64,000 nt of DNA from Bryoerythrophyllum caledonicum. Its lineage: Eukaryota > Streptophyta > Bryopsida > Pottiales > Pottiaceae. Where the stretch lies: the NCBI GenBank assembly GCA_963971425.1, contig OZ020524.1, positions 11,969,845 through 12,033,844 of the forward strand, written 5' to 3'. Every line of letters begins with the position of its first letter. The first letter of the stretch is position 1. The notes under the pieces are model-generated. The model searched no databases, was not told the origin of the DNA, and was given only the letters and a program-made list of their open reading frames with translations. The translations under genes were made by a program, and so were the position numbers. Of the stretch, positions 45,245-57,204 are shown one piece after another.

Positions 45245-47290
45245 ATTTAATAATCTAGCGTGGCCTACTGCATCAAATCACTTCTCCATCATGGGCATGG
45301 AATATTGGTTCGACTTACTCTTGCAATTGACCAATCTATAATCCCCACACATCCGCTTCTCCGTCAGTTGGCAAAGATGTCCTTCTTTAATGGCATAATT
45401 GTAGCACGAACGTATTCGCCGTTGGGAACTCAATCAAGCTGGTGGCCAACAACTCTCAACAACAAGTCTGAACCCCAATTTTCTCTTAAATTGAGCTAGT
45501 ACGGTCGTCAAAAGATCGGGTGGTCGTCCTCCAACTGAATATGAATCGTTTTGCCTTTGTAGCCCTTGAAATTATAGAGGCTAAAGGCAAAATAGCTACA
45601 ATACAAACGTATGAGTGCTCGTACCCTTAGTGCCCAGGCACTAGTAAGATGTAGCCCCAAATCTAGAGGCCAGTGATCAAACTCCGTGGTCTCCTTCTCC
45701 ACTGTTGGAGACTCACCCACTATAAGAAACCCGTGTTTTTTGTGACAGGGCAACTAACGTTCAATTATGTTTTGTGCAGCATCCGGCACGTCAACGTTGA
45801 CGTCCAAAAAAATCCGTTATAATTGACATGCGAAAAACATGCCAAAATCTCAAAAAACAGGCCCACGTTTTTTAAAACATCACAAAAACTTGGGGGTTGA
45901 AGGTGTTAAAAATTTGCCATGTGGCTGCCACGTCGCGTCCACGTCATCGCCACATGGACGGGCAGTGCCACATCCCCAACTTTTTCATCTGGGCCCTTGG
46001 TAATGTGGCCCATGATGTGGCGCATGACGTGGCATTAGATTGTGACTAGGCTTGCATACGTGGACCCGCCATTTTATGACGTGGCACCTTTAAAATATGA
46101 CGTGTCACTTTTTAAAATATGACGTGGCATGTCCAATCAGCATAGTTTAATGCAATAATTAATTGTGGACAGTGTAAATTGGGACGTCATTTCTAACACG
46201 GTATGTTTTCTGTGACGTTTGTTATGACATTTTCTGTGACGTTCGTTGAGATGGAGGTCACCAAAAGCAAGCACCACGTCAGCAAAAGCAAGTGCCATCT
46301 CACCAAAAAGAAGCGCCATGTCATCAAAAAGTACCGTATCACTTTAAGTTTCAAGGGTAATTCAAATTCATCCAAATAGATGGATGAAAGTGAATCACTC
46401 TTGATTCAAGTGTGATGAGATAGGAGAGAAGGCCTTACATATATATACAATGGGATGCACAAGTGGTGACAATCCATATGGGATTATTGGATTTGTCATG
46501 GTGTTAGCCTCGTGTTAGCATAAACATTAAAATGTCACAGTAGACGTTCATCCAGACGTCTGTTCCAACATCCTCTTTGCCTACGTGGCAGCTGATTTCA
46601 ACCTTGCCTACGTGGGTCAAACATGTTTTTTGTGATGTCAGTAAGGACATTCACGTTTTTTGTGACGTCAGTAACGACATCCACGATTTTTTTTTAGGGG
46701 TCAGCCCATCTCCATTGTGTTTTAACCGTTGGACAGTGTTTTACGGGAGGTTGTAGTAACAATCTCGAAGTTACTCACAGTAAAGCTGAAACCCCCCTGC
46801 CGACGTGGCATTGTCACCTTTCTGAGGACGTTGTCTAAAACATGACTATGTTCACTAGGACGTCCCGCAAAACAAATACGTTTATGCCGACATCTCTGCG
46901 TTTTTCCGCCAATTTTTCCATGTTTGGTGCAACATCCACCAGAATCCGAGAGCCCAAGGCTCGGCCCGTTCGCAAAAACATGTTTTGAAAAACACACTTG
47001 ATCACAGCTAACGTCACAAAAATCACGGGTTTCTTATAGTGACCGCGTAATAAAACAACTGGTGATTGCTACTTGCTAGCAGAGAGGGCATTCATGGCCC
47101 TAGACTCCTGACTCATGGGATCCACAAAAAATCCCATATCATGATGATAAAATCGGGAAAAGATATCATGGGCATCTTTTCTACCAAAGTCCTCGGCCAA
47201 AGTGGCAAAGGCACACTCAACTCCAAACTCCTCTTTTGTGTGCCTCTTCAAACAAAAAAAATAGCTCTGCTTCTTAGACCTCTATGAGAT
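45245..47290 (-). mobile_element. Ty3/gypsy pol fossil split by a CACTA element
   Basis: On the minus strand this is a decayed Ty3/gypsy polyprotein fragment. The segment upstream of reverse transcriptase lies at 47290-47045. The start of the reverse transcriptase domain follows at about 45717-45245 (motifs like KGYKGKTIHIQLEDDHPIF, then MPLKKDIF). A 1.3-kb CACTA element is inserted between the two. Several breaks are present and no LTRs were recognised. It may be of the same broad lineage as the fossil at 285-1095. Confidence 0.55.
45718..47041. mobile_element. Non-autonomous CACTA element, 1.3 kb
   Basis: The ends are CACTATAAGAAACCCGTG at the left and its exact reverse complement at the right. 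Pairing continues with one mismatch through TTTTTGTGAC. The 3-bp target duplication ACC lies at 45715-45717 and 47042-47044. Internal sequence repeats the subterminal word TTTTTGTGACGT(CAG) many times (for example about 46625-46690). No transposase is encoded. The well-preserved ends and target duplication suggest a fairly recent insertion. Confidence 0.92.
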
Positions 47291-50100
47291 GTCGTACCGC
47301 TATCCCCTAATCATCAGAAACTGCCTCCAACATGCGTGAATAGTCACGTGGACACCGTTGGACGACAAAACAGAGGCTACAAATCTAAACTAGAGTGTTG
47401 AGGTTAGTGGTTTAATCCAACAAAAAAATGACACTAACCTTCCAAACGATCCGTTGCCGCGGTCGTGCTTGTCAAAAGCCCATCGTCCGCTCATGCTTAT
47501 CAGCAAAAGGTTTCTTGTAAGTTTGATTAACCCTTAAACAACGGAGCCTATGACTGTGGCATCAATCTAAATATTCAATCAACTGTACGCTCTAGTTTCT
47601 CATAAATATAAGTGGGATTTTTTTAAATTTTTTTTCAGAGATGAGATCATACGTCTCAATTGTGTTACAAAAATCACAGATTTTTTTGTAGAAATTTGAA
47701 TTTATTGTGATTTTCTGAAGAAAAAGTGAAGAAAATTCATGTTATATACAAATTATGCCAAACAATTCTGAAAATTTCACCAAAGGTGAAAATTATAGTG
47801 CCAAAACTTGTGGTGTAAATGAAAGTTCGGTGTTTGGCCAAAATTAGACCAACGGTTATAGGTCCAAGTTCAAATTGAAATAACTTATTCAATTTTACGT
47901 ATTTTTAAAATTTTCAAAATGGTATGGAAACTAGACATCATTAATTTTATTTCATTAGTTGGACTCAATTCAAGAAATATAATTTTGATGGCTTGAATTT
48001 AGGTCTAGAGCTAAAGGTAGAAGTTTATCAGTTTCATTGTATTGAGATCCGTGTCACAAGCATTTTCTTTCTTAGATAAAACATGATTACCTCAATGTCA
48101 AGGCCAGTTTCATCATCATCTAATGCTTGTACATACAAGGAACTCTCCTAAAAAAAAGGATGAAAAACAATTGTTTACGTTGATTATCATCCAACAATGT
48201 CATCCGAGAAGCCAATATCTGGCTGCTTCAGTGTTTAAGGGTCAAGGAATAGTTTTATGCATGTCAAAACCATTTCAAGCATGCATGAAAATCAACAAGT
48301 GATAACATCAATCTAAATAAACATAACATACATATCTTATTACGAGAGTCAATTTTACAAAGAAAATAAAGAGATCAAATTTACAAGGGTAGAAGAAAAA
48401 TCAACGACCATGCTACTTTTAAGAAAGAAAATGGTTAACAAGCTTTCCTAATAGAAATTACTTCAGTTATGTAATATCCTATACTTAGGAAACTTAGTAT
48501 TAAAATTAATTTCTTGAAATATAAATATATCTCTAAAATGTGTAATAGAATTACCAGTCTTTGAATTACTAATGATAAAATCAAATTGTTACATTTTATC
48601 TGTGATAAAAAGTAAACTTGACACCAAAATTTAAATATCATTCTAATTACGTTATTAGATTTCTTCTAAAAATGGATTTTATTTCATAAAATTAATTCAT
48701 GGTGATATCACACACAATGTCTGTATTTAAAATCTACCAAAATGTTTGTCTAGGTTTAAAGAAAATCAAACAATCATTTATCATATTAAAAAACCCATAA
48801 TATAAAATCATCCTCTGAAATTCTATTCTATGCAAGGCTAATCCCAAACATTTATAATGTTTTTAGATTCTTTTCTTTTGGAACAAAAACACAAAATATG
48901 CATAACTTATATTTGAAACAAAACTTATATTTGAAACAATTATAAAAGTCTTTCAAAGACTATATGAATATTTATTTTTTGAAATATCATTCAAAATTTC
49001 ATTAAAAATGAAACCGAATATAAAAAAATCCATTTTTCTTAAAATATAAATAATATTAAGAGATTTATATAGAGATTTTAGAATAATTTTTTTATTTAAA
49101 AATTTAAAAATTAAACTTTGTTTTGTGGTCTTTCTTAATATGTTTGTATTTATTAAATTTTTCATGGATAATTTATGAATTAAAAATCTAATAGTCATAT
49201 TAAAAATTAACAAACATAGTAACATACACATATATCAATGAAATTTATTTAATGTAAAGGAAAAAATAGACTAAGACTTAGAGGTGGAGGAAGATGGGCA
49301 TCTATATGAGACCATTGCCTCCACAACTGGTGCAAGCATTGACGAGCTATAGTGATTTCCGTGAAATGACTTTGTAGATTTTTTGTGCCAAAATGTACCC
49401 AATTCGTAGATGTCATTTTGCATGATCTAGAACACTCGTAGCCAAAAAAGCCCATCCGCTTTAAAGAGTTTAGACAAGGGCCCACCTCTCCGAAGAAGCT
49501 CGTACCACCAAAATATTAGAGATCCAGCTTGGACCGAAGGATGAGCGCGATGCCGGATCGACAGCGTGAGTGGCGAAAGCGCAGGGCGAGTTGGGCGAAG
49601 CTCGTTGGGCAGGGTGTGGTGTGGACGCCGCCGCTGCCACTCGGCACTCCCACGCTGCTCTCCCACCTGGCACGCTCATCATATCATCCTCTAATTACTG
49701 AGTCACCATCATACGCTATTCATTCTCATCCTTGAATATCCACAAGACCTCGCGATCACTCTCACGTAAGCTCGCACTGCCAGTGATTGCTCGAACCAAA
49801 TTTTCAAAGTTTGTTCCGAACTGCCTGCGCCTGTCTAGTCAGTGGTTTGTATTTGTAGTAGACGAGATGAACCTGAGTTTACTGCATGTATTGGGATCGT
49901 TCATTCACTGTCGGCACATGATTATTAGCATACCTGTCATTCAGCTTCGTCGAATTGATGTGAATGGTCTTAAAGAGCACGTATTATTACGTGGGCTACC
50001 TGAAAGATCGTTTCTTCTGGCCTTGTTGATTGGTTTCCACTAGCATTGTTGATTGGTTTTCAAGTGTTGAGATGGTGCATACATTCGACATTACTGTTGG
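47290..50100. other. Gene-free, mostly AT-rich interval
   Basis: 47.4-49.25 kb is strongly AT-rich with no supportable gene. 49.3-50.1 kb is less AT-rich and has overlapping open frames of 60-100 codons on both strands, none recognisable. The last part presumably holds the promoter and leader of the MscS-like gene. Confidence 0.4.
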
Positions 50101-50109
50101 TCACGAAGA

Positions 50110-52850
50110 TTGAATGCAACTCTTGGCGATAATTTTAGTCACAGGATGGTTTTCCGAATCGAAAGTGCAGCAATATCACGATGTTGTGGCGGAAGGATTT
50201 GGAGCAGACATTGTGAAGTGTCGTGCAGAGTGAAATTACTTCATGAGGTGAGTGAACTCGACACTCTTGCACTGTCTCGATATCTGCACACGGGTTCGAG
50301 TTACAGGTGAATGTGCAGCAGGTGGGATCCAGATCAGGTGCAGTTTTCGGGAGAGCGTTGCGAATTGGAGAAGCTGCAACAGCGGCGAGATGGCGGCGGA
50401 GAGTGGTGGCCGTTGCAGCCGCGCCCAACGCCCCTGCCATCACCTATGGCGCCTCGCCATCGCTGAGTGACCACATCCTGGACCGCCTCAGCGCCTTCCT
50501 GCTGGCGGGAGGGCGAATGCTCATGCCCGACTCGGCGGCCGCGCTCGACTGGCTGCCTCCCAAGCTGCACGAACAAATTCACAAGAGCGAAGTCTTTGTA
50601 AACACCTCTCGATCTCTCCTCAAACTCTTGCAACCACTTATGTGGTGAATCTTACTCTCTGCGCTTTGGGACAGGCGACGACGCTGGTGCGTGAGGGGTT
50701 GGTGTTCGGGGCGTTAGGGTTGATGTACTGCCGAGTGGATGCCTTATGCAGAGGGCTCTTCAGGTCCGGACCTTCTTCCCATTCACAACCGGGATGTGTT
50801 CACAGTAGAAGTAGAGATCAACTTGAAGCTGAGGATTGATAACTCGTGTGGGCTCAGGATTGTTGCAGCAACGAGAAGAATGCCGCTCCTCACGGATGGC
50901 GCCGACTACAGGAACTCCGTTTTCCATGCTGCCACGGCTCCGCTTCGACTTCTCATCACTATTTGGGCGTCCACGCGCATGTCAGAGGAAACCCCAAACC
51001 TCCGCTTCAATGGTTGCATTTTTTAGACCTTCTTGCTTATTCATTCGGTTGATTGCAGGGTACGAATTCTTGCATTTTCTGCCCAGTTGCAACAGTATTT
51101 CCGGGGCGAAATATTTGTGAAAGCCAGAGGCATAGGATTAGTGGTGTGCGGCACGTGGTTCCTCTTTCGTTGGAAACAGCACGTCATCGACAACTACATT
51201 GCCAAGCACAAAGTTGACGAGGTAAGTGCCACTCCATACAGCTTGACAATCATCTTATCTTGAATCACAATTCTCTTGAATTTGCTAGAGTTAGGGTTTA
51301 AAGGTTCAAAACGTTGAAGCATATGTGAAATTGCTCACTCTGAAGCCTTTCTCTCTTGTGCAGCCACGCATATTAGCACTCGATCGACTGGTGTCACTAC
51401 TTTTGTACTTTCTATCCGGCACGTGCATTGCCGAGATAGTGGGATTTGCATTGCGTTCGTTACTCGCAGTCGGTGGAATCTCAGGTATGTATTGTTAGCT
51501 TCTAACTTAATTTGCACTGGATAAAGTGAGAGTTTTGTATGTGCAAACAGAGCTAACCGAGACTTGTTTGCAACAGGTATAGCAGTGGGTTTGGCAGCGA
51601 AGGAGGTGGTGAGCAACTTTTTTGGTGGAGCAGTGATCTTTCTCACGCGGCCTTTCGTGATCGGTGAAAGCATAAAGGTGAAGAAACTGACATGACTTGA
51701 AGTTGGTTTCCAGTTCATTTTGTTCAGAAAGTACGCTCTGTCTTAGGATCTGCTTGTTCACAAGATTGTCCCAAAACCATCGGAGTTATTTGTCAAATCA
51801 CCTGCCTGCCATCTCACCTTCTCCTTACCTCATACATTTTATATGATTGAAGCACACGCTTCAATGTCACATTGTTTCATTCTTGATTGGAGCGCTGGAG
51901 CACAATGTGTTTCATTGCAAGCATCCGAGGTCACTGATGAGTTGACAAATAACTCTGATATTGGCTGCGTATTATTATTTGAATCATTTGTGGCCGCCAG
52001 ATGAGTGTGAGTTTTGAAAAGTGACGTTTCAACATTTTTTCACGTGGGTGGGAGAGTGGTGGTGTAGGCAGGAGCAATTTCTGGGCGAGTAGTGGACATT
52101 GGGTACATGCAAACGAAAGTTCAAGGTTTCGATGGCACACCACTGTTAGTTCCCAATCAGTCTTTCATCAACCAGGTACGTTCATGTGTCATCCCATCAT
52201 GTAGATCTGTCGCAACGACTGCGTTTTTTCCTGAGTGAGCGAAGGGATTCACATCACAAACTTTTGGACGTTGAAGTAAATTTGTGCAAAGACTTTGACA
52301 ATTTCCTTGGGTGAACTTGTGTATATCATTGATTGTGTACATCATACGAATTGGCAGGTGGTAACGAACTTCTCGAGAGCAAATTCGAAGCTGTTGGAGG
52401 CAAACTTCTACTTGCACAACCAGGACATATTCAAGGTGAACAAGATCACGGAGGATGTTGTGGCGTACTTGAAGACGCATTCTCAAGTGGACACACAGAA
52501 ATCCACTCCCATGTGCTACCTCAACACCATGGGACACTGGGGCCCTGAGATTTCCATCATGTGCACAATCAACTTCGGGGTAATATGCTTCCATTCACCA
52601 AGATTTAATGCATCACCATTATTAACCCATCTCTCATTCACTGATCACCATGATTGATGTTATGTGATTATAGGGGGGGAGCTTTTTTGCAGTTCGGCAG
52701 GAGATTATGGTGCAAGTTGCTAAAATCTGTGTGGACGTGTTGGGAGAGGACGCCCCATATTTCCGCAATAGTGTTACAAATCTAATGTGGGAACTAAGGA
52801 TGCATCTGCTCTATGCAGCCCAGGGCGCACATCCAGAGCGCATCATGTAG
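50110..52850 (+). CDS. MscS-like mechanosensitive channel, organellar type
   Basis: This gene encodes a plant MSL protein, a channel that opens under membrane tension, most like the class found in mitochondrial or plastid inner membranes. My exon model is 50110-50247, 50307-50597, 50675-50804, 50869-50968, 51059-51221, 51364-51484, 51577-51677, 52068-52175, 52358-52579 and 52674-52850. All introns are GT..AG and the phases agree, giving 516 codons (504 if ATG 50146 is used). Exons from 51059 on are secure; 50675-50968 are less certain, with short introns and a weak GTCCAC donor. The N-terminus is Arg/Ser/Cys-rich without acidic clusters (MVFRIESAAISRCCGGR), like an organellar transit peptide. 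Membrane helices precede the MscS core: SLLAVGGISGIAVGLAAKEV (pore-helix region), FLTRPFVIGESI, then PNQSFINQVVTNFSR, the family's PN..N signature. Length agrees with Arabidopsis MSL1 (about 497 aa). Confidence 0.85.
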
Positions 52851-53151
52851 CTGAGCGTTTCCATGTAAATGCGTGGAATATAGTATTTTGTAGTCCGTGT
52901 ATGATAGCTTTGGAAATTCATATTGTACGATAGCCAAATTCTAAATGAAAGAAAAGTGTCTTGCTTCTTGAATTGTCTGTGCTGTTCGGTGTTCAAAACT
53001 TTTCACATCTACTCTCAACATCAGAGTTCATCTTACTCGGAAAAATACCTTTACTTCTCTGATTTCGAACCTCAAAATACTTCAGACTATTTTAAGCAAT
53101 TCATGTCAAGACGACAATTAGTTAAAAATCTATGTGAATACTAGGGAGATT

Positions 53152-53155
53152 AAAA
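53152..53155 (-). terminator. Pol III terminator of tRNA-Thr
   Basis: Four T residues on the minus strand begin six bases after the discriminator base, as expected for RNA polymerase III termination. Confidence 0.7.
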
Positions 53156-53161
53156 GCATAT

Positions 53162-53233
53162 TGCCCCCAGTGAGGATCGAACTCACGACCTTTCCCTTAC
53201 GAAGGGAACGCTCTACCACTAAGCCATGGAGGC
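53162..53233 (-). tRNA. tRNA-Thr (CGT anticodon)
   Basis: On the minus strand the sequence folds as a complete cloverleaf: acceptor GCCTCCA/TGGGGGC with seven pairs (one G-T), D arm GCTTAGTGGTAGAGC, anticodon stem TTCCC/GGGAA with loop TTCGTAA (anticodon CGT, Thr), variable loop AGGTC, T arm GTGAG-TTCGATC-CTCAC, and discriminator A. No intron and no encoded CCA, so it is a nuclear-type gene of 72 nt. A TTTT terminator follows six bases downstream. Confidence 0.93.
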
Positions 53234-53239
53234 CACAGT

Positions 53240-54250
53240 TCTTCCTCTCGGACCCACTCTGATTGGTGAATGGGCATCTCATATCCAGATCGCGATAATA
53301 GAATTCTAGGTATACTATATGAACAACTTGAAATTCTGAGAGACAATGAGTAGAACAATAAAACCATGATAAAGTATGTAGACTCCGATCAGCTAATGCC
53401 TCAAATGTCATGGACTTCTTCCGTAGCAGTCTCCAAAATCACTTTACCATGCAACTTGACAGTTTTTCCAATTGTTGTGCATGTTAATATAAGGTGACTT
53501 TGGTACAAATTTTTTTCGCAATATATCACCATGTATTGGCTTTAAGATTGCAAAGTTGCATGGTATGTGGAAAAAGGCGTTCATATTATTAACTTCGCCT
53601 GAACTTGGTTCAAGAATTCTCAGGCTTGTTATAATTGTGGAAGGCTTGTTGGAAATATCCTTGAAGGCTCAGTTCCCCTAACTACAATGAATATTTAAGA
53701 AAGAAATTGCAACATGTAGAAGGCAAGAGGTAGAATGAAGTGGTAAATGTAGTATTCGAATGTTGTTTGATTTAAAAACTCAATTATTATAAACAATAGT
53801 CATACCTATGTATAATTACATGTGACTACAATAGTGGTATTATATGTAATGTGATTTTAGTACACATCACTTTTGTACCGCTAAAAAGGAACAAAATATG
53901 TTAGACCACAACTAGATGAAAATCCGTCAGACAGTGGTTCAAAATCTCACTGCATTTGTCAGAAGTACACAGATCCACGTAAGTTTCCACAGTTTTTGGA
54001 CGAAGCACTAATGAACTATCAGTAAAGCTAGTTGTAGATTGCTTCAGAAGTGACCATGTATGGGCCTGTTGTCCTTCAAGGGCTAAGTGATATGGTTCTT
54101 AACGAGCATGGAGAAGAGTTCATGTCCATTGCCTCTAAAAGCAAGTTTCTTATACGATAGAGTACGGTAACCCCTTTCACAACCAACCAAATTCGGTAAC
54201 CGACAACTATAGATTTGGCCCGATAGATCCCACCGACTTCTATCCTAATA
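53240..54250. other. No gene seen
   Basis: Intergenic DNA between the tRNA gene and a dispersed repeat. Only short open frames occur. Confidence 0.4.
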
Positions 54251-54257
54251 CCACCCA

Positions 54258-54530
54258 TCTAATTCCAAGTGGAGAGTTGCTATTAGTCAAGACCCCTTAC
54301 TTTTAGTTGGCGCCTTTTGAGGTTGCCTATTGGTGGCCACCGACTAAACATGGCAGTACACTTCAAAAATTCATAACTAATTCACCAAGTTCTATCTGAA
54401 AAATATGAAATCACTTAGGTGAGATTTGTAATTTTATTATTGGCTATCACTGAAATTTTAAATATCTTATTATTTGAGCTCTCCATACATGCACATTGCT
54501 TAACTTGTTGGTAATGGGGGGTTTACCTTA
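54258..54530 (-). repeat. GTGCATATATGGAGAG repeat, copy 3 of 3
   Basis: The minus strand carries the same ordered words as 43655-43890 and 44172-44400 (GTAAACCCCCCATTACC, GCATGTATGGAGAGCTC, CTAAGTGATTTCATATTTTTC, GGTGGCCACCAATAGG). It abuts the MITE at 54536. Confidence 0.65.
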
Positions 54531-54535
54531 CTTAA

Positions 54536-54818
54536 CCCTTTAGTGCCAAGGAGGCCCAAACGGGGTCTCTCATCATAGTTTTGGGCAAATCTCTCTCCAC
54601 CCGTCCACAAGTAGGCTTTGCCTATTTAGAATGGAGGTGCACCGTGGAATTGGGGATTGCATGCAAAACTTAAATGCCAAAATGTGACCACTACAACCGG
54701 GGCACAAAAATGATTTCCATGAAGTAGCGTCGCGGTTGATTTGTACATGATGTTATGCATAATCTGTCATCCTCATAGAATCTCCTAGCTCTCGCCAGTC
54801 ATGCTTGGCACTAAAGGG
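54536..54818. mobile_element. 283-bp MITE-like element with perfect 15-bp inverted ends
   Basis: The left end CCCTTTAGTGCCAAG and the right end CTTGGCACTAAAGGG are perfect complements. The flanks (TTAA left, ATAA right) do not give a clear target duplication. It lies about 140 bp upstream of the ABRE of the LEA gene, so it may affect that promoter. The superfamily is not assignable by eye. Confidence 0.7.
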
Positions 54819-54957
54819 ATAATATCGATTCCTGAGGCAGTCTGAACTAAAGGGCTTAGTGTCATCGTGCAACAGACAGGTGTTCGCCATATTGACATGA
54901 ATCGCCAGTTTGTTAAAACTTCACACGCTCAACATCAGTGCTTATTACTGCACTTAA

Positions 54958-54965
54958 CCACGTGG
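54958..54965. promoter_or_regulatory. G-box/ABRE (CCACGTGG)
   Basis: A palindromic CCACGTGG lies 120 bp upstream of the TATA box of the LEA gene. In Em promoters this element is bound by ABI5-type bZIP factors and confers abscisic-acid response. A CATGCA (RY-type) element lies further upstream at 54660-54665. Confidence 0.65.
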
Positions 54966-55084
54966 CTGTATGCTAATCTGTGGCAAACACTTGGTTTGTG
55001 CAGAAGCACTCTCACAGCGACATGCCGCCACGCCTCTGTCTGTTGCTAATTTCTTCCTACTCTGCTCACACTGGACTCGGACCG

Positions 55085-55090
55085 TATAAA
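55085..55090 (+). promoter_or_regulatory. TATA box of the LEA gene
   Basis: TATAAA in the context CCGTATAAAATCAC lies 127 bp upstream of the start codon. This is a good position for a leader of about 90-100 bases. Confidence 0.65.
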
Positions 55091-55216
55091 ATCACAACCT
55101 CCACTTGATCAATTCAACACTGCAATTTCAACAAGCTGGCTAAGTAAGAACTTACTTTCTAGTCCTGATCTTCAGCTGAGTTAGCACTGAGACGTTACGT
55201 GATTAGTGTCAGCTCC

Positions 55217-55831
55217 ATGGCACCAACTCACCAGGAGAACGAGGGCCCCATGTCGGAGGAAGCGCAGTTCCGGGTGAAGTATGGCGGTAGCAAAGGTGGC
55301 TTGACCCGGGGTGATGGCGAGCAGCTGGAGCCCTCCGAGGAGAATGTTCATGTCAAAGGAGGACTGTCCAAAGAAGCTCAGGTACGTAAAATCCAGATGA
55401 TGCGTCTTCTTTCTGTGTAAAGTGTGAAAGTAGGTACTGTATATAGATCATGTCATGAAGTGCATGGCGTGCGATTCTAGGTGTGTCACTCGTCTGATTC
55501 CGACGTGATGTACGGTGATACTGAGGCGGTTATGTATGGTGCACTACCTAGTATGCTTTGGTAGCGTTAGATAATCTGAGTGTGGAACTAATTGAATGCT
55601 AGTTTTTGTCTGTTTGTGTTTGATTTGCAGGAGCGCATTGTGGAAGGGGGGAGGAAGGGAGGTCAGACTCGAGCGGCGCAGTTGGGGCGGGAGGGTTACC
55701 AGGAAATGGGGCGCAAAGGAGGGTTGGCTACCAAGGACAAGTCTGGGGAGGAAGCTGCCAGAGAGAAGGGCATTGAGATCGACGAAGCCAAGTTTAAGTG
55801 TATATCCGAGCTTTCCGACGTTGCCAAGTGA
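55217..55831 (+). CDS. Group 1 (Em-type, LEA_5) late embryogenesis abundant protein
   Basis: Two exons (55217-55381 and 55631-55831) joined across a GTACGT..TTTGCAG intron encode 121 residues. The protein is extremely hydrophilic and glycine-rich. It carries the Em 20-mer signature (GGQTRAAQLGREGYQEMGRK at about residues 63-82) and several KGG boxes (GGSKGGL, KGGLSKEAQ, RKGGLATKD). This is diagnostic of the LEA_5 family, disordered proteins that protect cells during desiccation, usually cytosolic. The start is ATG 55217 (MAPTHQENEGPMSEEAQ); no in-frame ATG precedes it after the TATA box. The promoter has a TATA box and a perfect ABRE, so ABA and dehydration control is likely. The C-terminus (DEAKFKCISELSDVAK) is longer than in seed Em proteins. 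Confidence 0.92.
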
Positions 55832-55839
55832 GAGACTGA

Positions 55840-57200
55840 CATGAGCTGTGTAGATCTTGTACAGCTCTCAAGGAAAATACGGTAGTGTGATTTTGGACAA
55901 ATATGGCCGGCCATCAGTGCTTCATGTGCTTGGATACAGTGGCAGCAAAAACGTTGCAGCTTTTGAAATTTGGACTTCCGTATATAATACGTAAATGCAC
56001 ATATCTTTTTTTTGAGTATGTTTACAAATTCATTCTTTGGATACCTCGATGTTATCACGCTTGCAGGTTCGTTCTAGACATGGCTGACACTGGGCACGGT
56101 ACTTGAAATGACTTAGTCTTAGGAAGGAATCAGAATCACTGTTCCTATTCGTGCCCATTTTTCAACTTCACACACAGGACACTTTCTTTGGCTCCCTTAT
56201 GAGATATATAAAAAGTCACCAATGTGAGAATGGTTATGTTCTCCTTTGCTTGTTTGATTGTTTTGTTCTGTTTTTTTTGGTTTTCGTGGTTGCCACCGAA
56301 GTAGCTATATTGGCACCTTGCGGTCAGTGAAGTTGTTTTGTGTGAATTTTCGCTTTTTTGCTACACGGACGATACCCCTACGAATTGATACACAGGGATT
56401 GTAAAAAAAAAAATATCAATATCACCTCATATCCGCGGGTACAAATAGGACTTGAGCCTCAACCAGCGTGAAAAGATGTGCCTTGAGCTAGTAATGCGAA
56501 GTGAAGTGTACTCTGTGAACATGAACTGATTGACAAGAGTTGTGAGGGAGATAGAGTGGCGTGCAGTGGAGCACCTACGGCGCCACAGGTTGTCCACTCC
56601 TAGTTTGGAGTCTCATAGGGTTGTCGTAGAAGTGGCCCCCCCAAATTCACCTGTGATGTTGTCTTTGCTTTGTATTCCGCCTGTTCCTCGCGAGTTGCAT
56701 TGCAAATTTGCTCCGAGCGGACGCAATGTTGAGCGGAGTGCTTCTTCTTGCTGCTCGCACGAGTCGCATAGTGCACGTCGATCCTAAGTCTTGACTCCTT
56801 GCAAGTTGCGGTGCCCTCTACCCAGCCGCCCAGGCTTGTAAGTTGTAAGTTGTGCTGTTGTAAATTGTAACTTGTAAGTTGTCAGTGTGATTCGGCGTCA
56901 CAACTCACGGCGTGTAGTGATTCACGCGGGACGGTGGACCTTCAACCCTGGCGCGGTCAGGTTCGAAACTTCAACGGTCGACTGTTCGAGAATCAACGAT
57001 GTTGTTTTTGGGTTCTGGAATCTGGACTCGGGAGTCGGGAGCGGCGGAGCCGCGAGCGTCTGCGACTCTGCAACTTCGCTGGAAGAGGTACGTGACTCAA
57101 ACTCGCCTTTAAATCACCATCAATCCTCGTCTCAGCCATTCACTTCTTTGCTTTGGGTTTAGGGTTTTAGGGTGAATTATGAGTCATGTGTCTAGGAGTC
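55840..57200. other. Intergenic DNA before the hAT remnant
   Basis: 55832-56110 is probably the LEA 3' UTR. The rest has only unrecognised open frames on the plus strand (56530-56787, 56887-57162) that might be non-coding 5' parts of the hAT element. GTAAGTTGT words are iterated at about 56837-56880. Confidence 0.35.
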
Positions 57201-57204
57201 TTCG

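Noticed and set aside
45260-45499. Plus-strand 79-codon frame at 45.3 kb as a host gene
   Set aside because: The minus strand of the same interval reads as a Ty3/gypsy reverse-transcriptase fossil.
53130-53411. Minus-strand 93-codon open frame over the tRNA
   Set aside because: It overlaps the tRNA-Thr gene, which folds perfectly, and the frame has no family resemblance.
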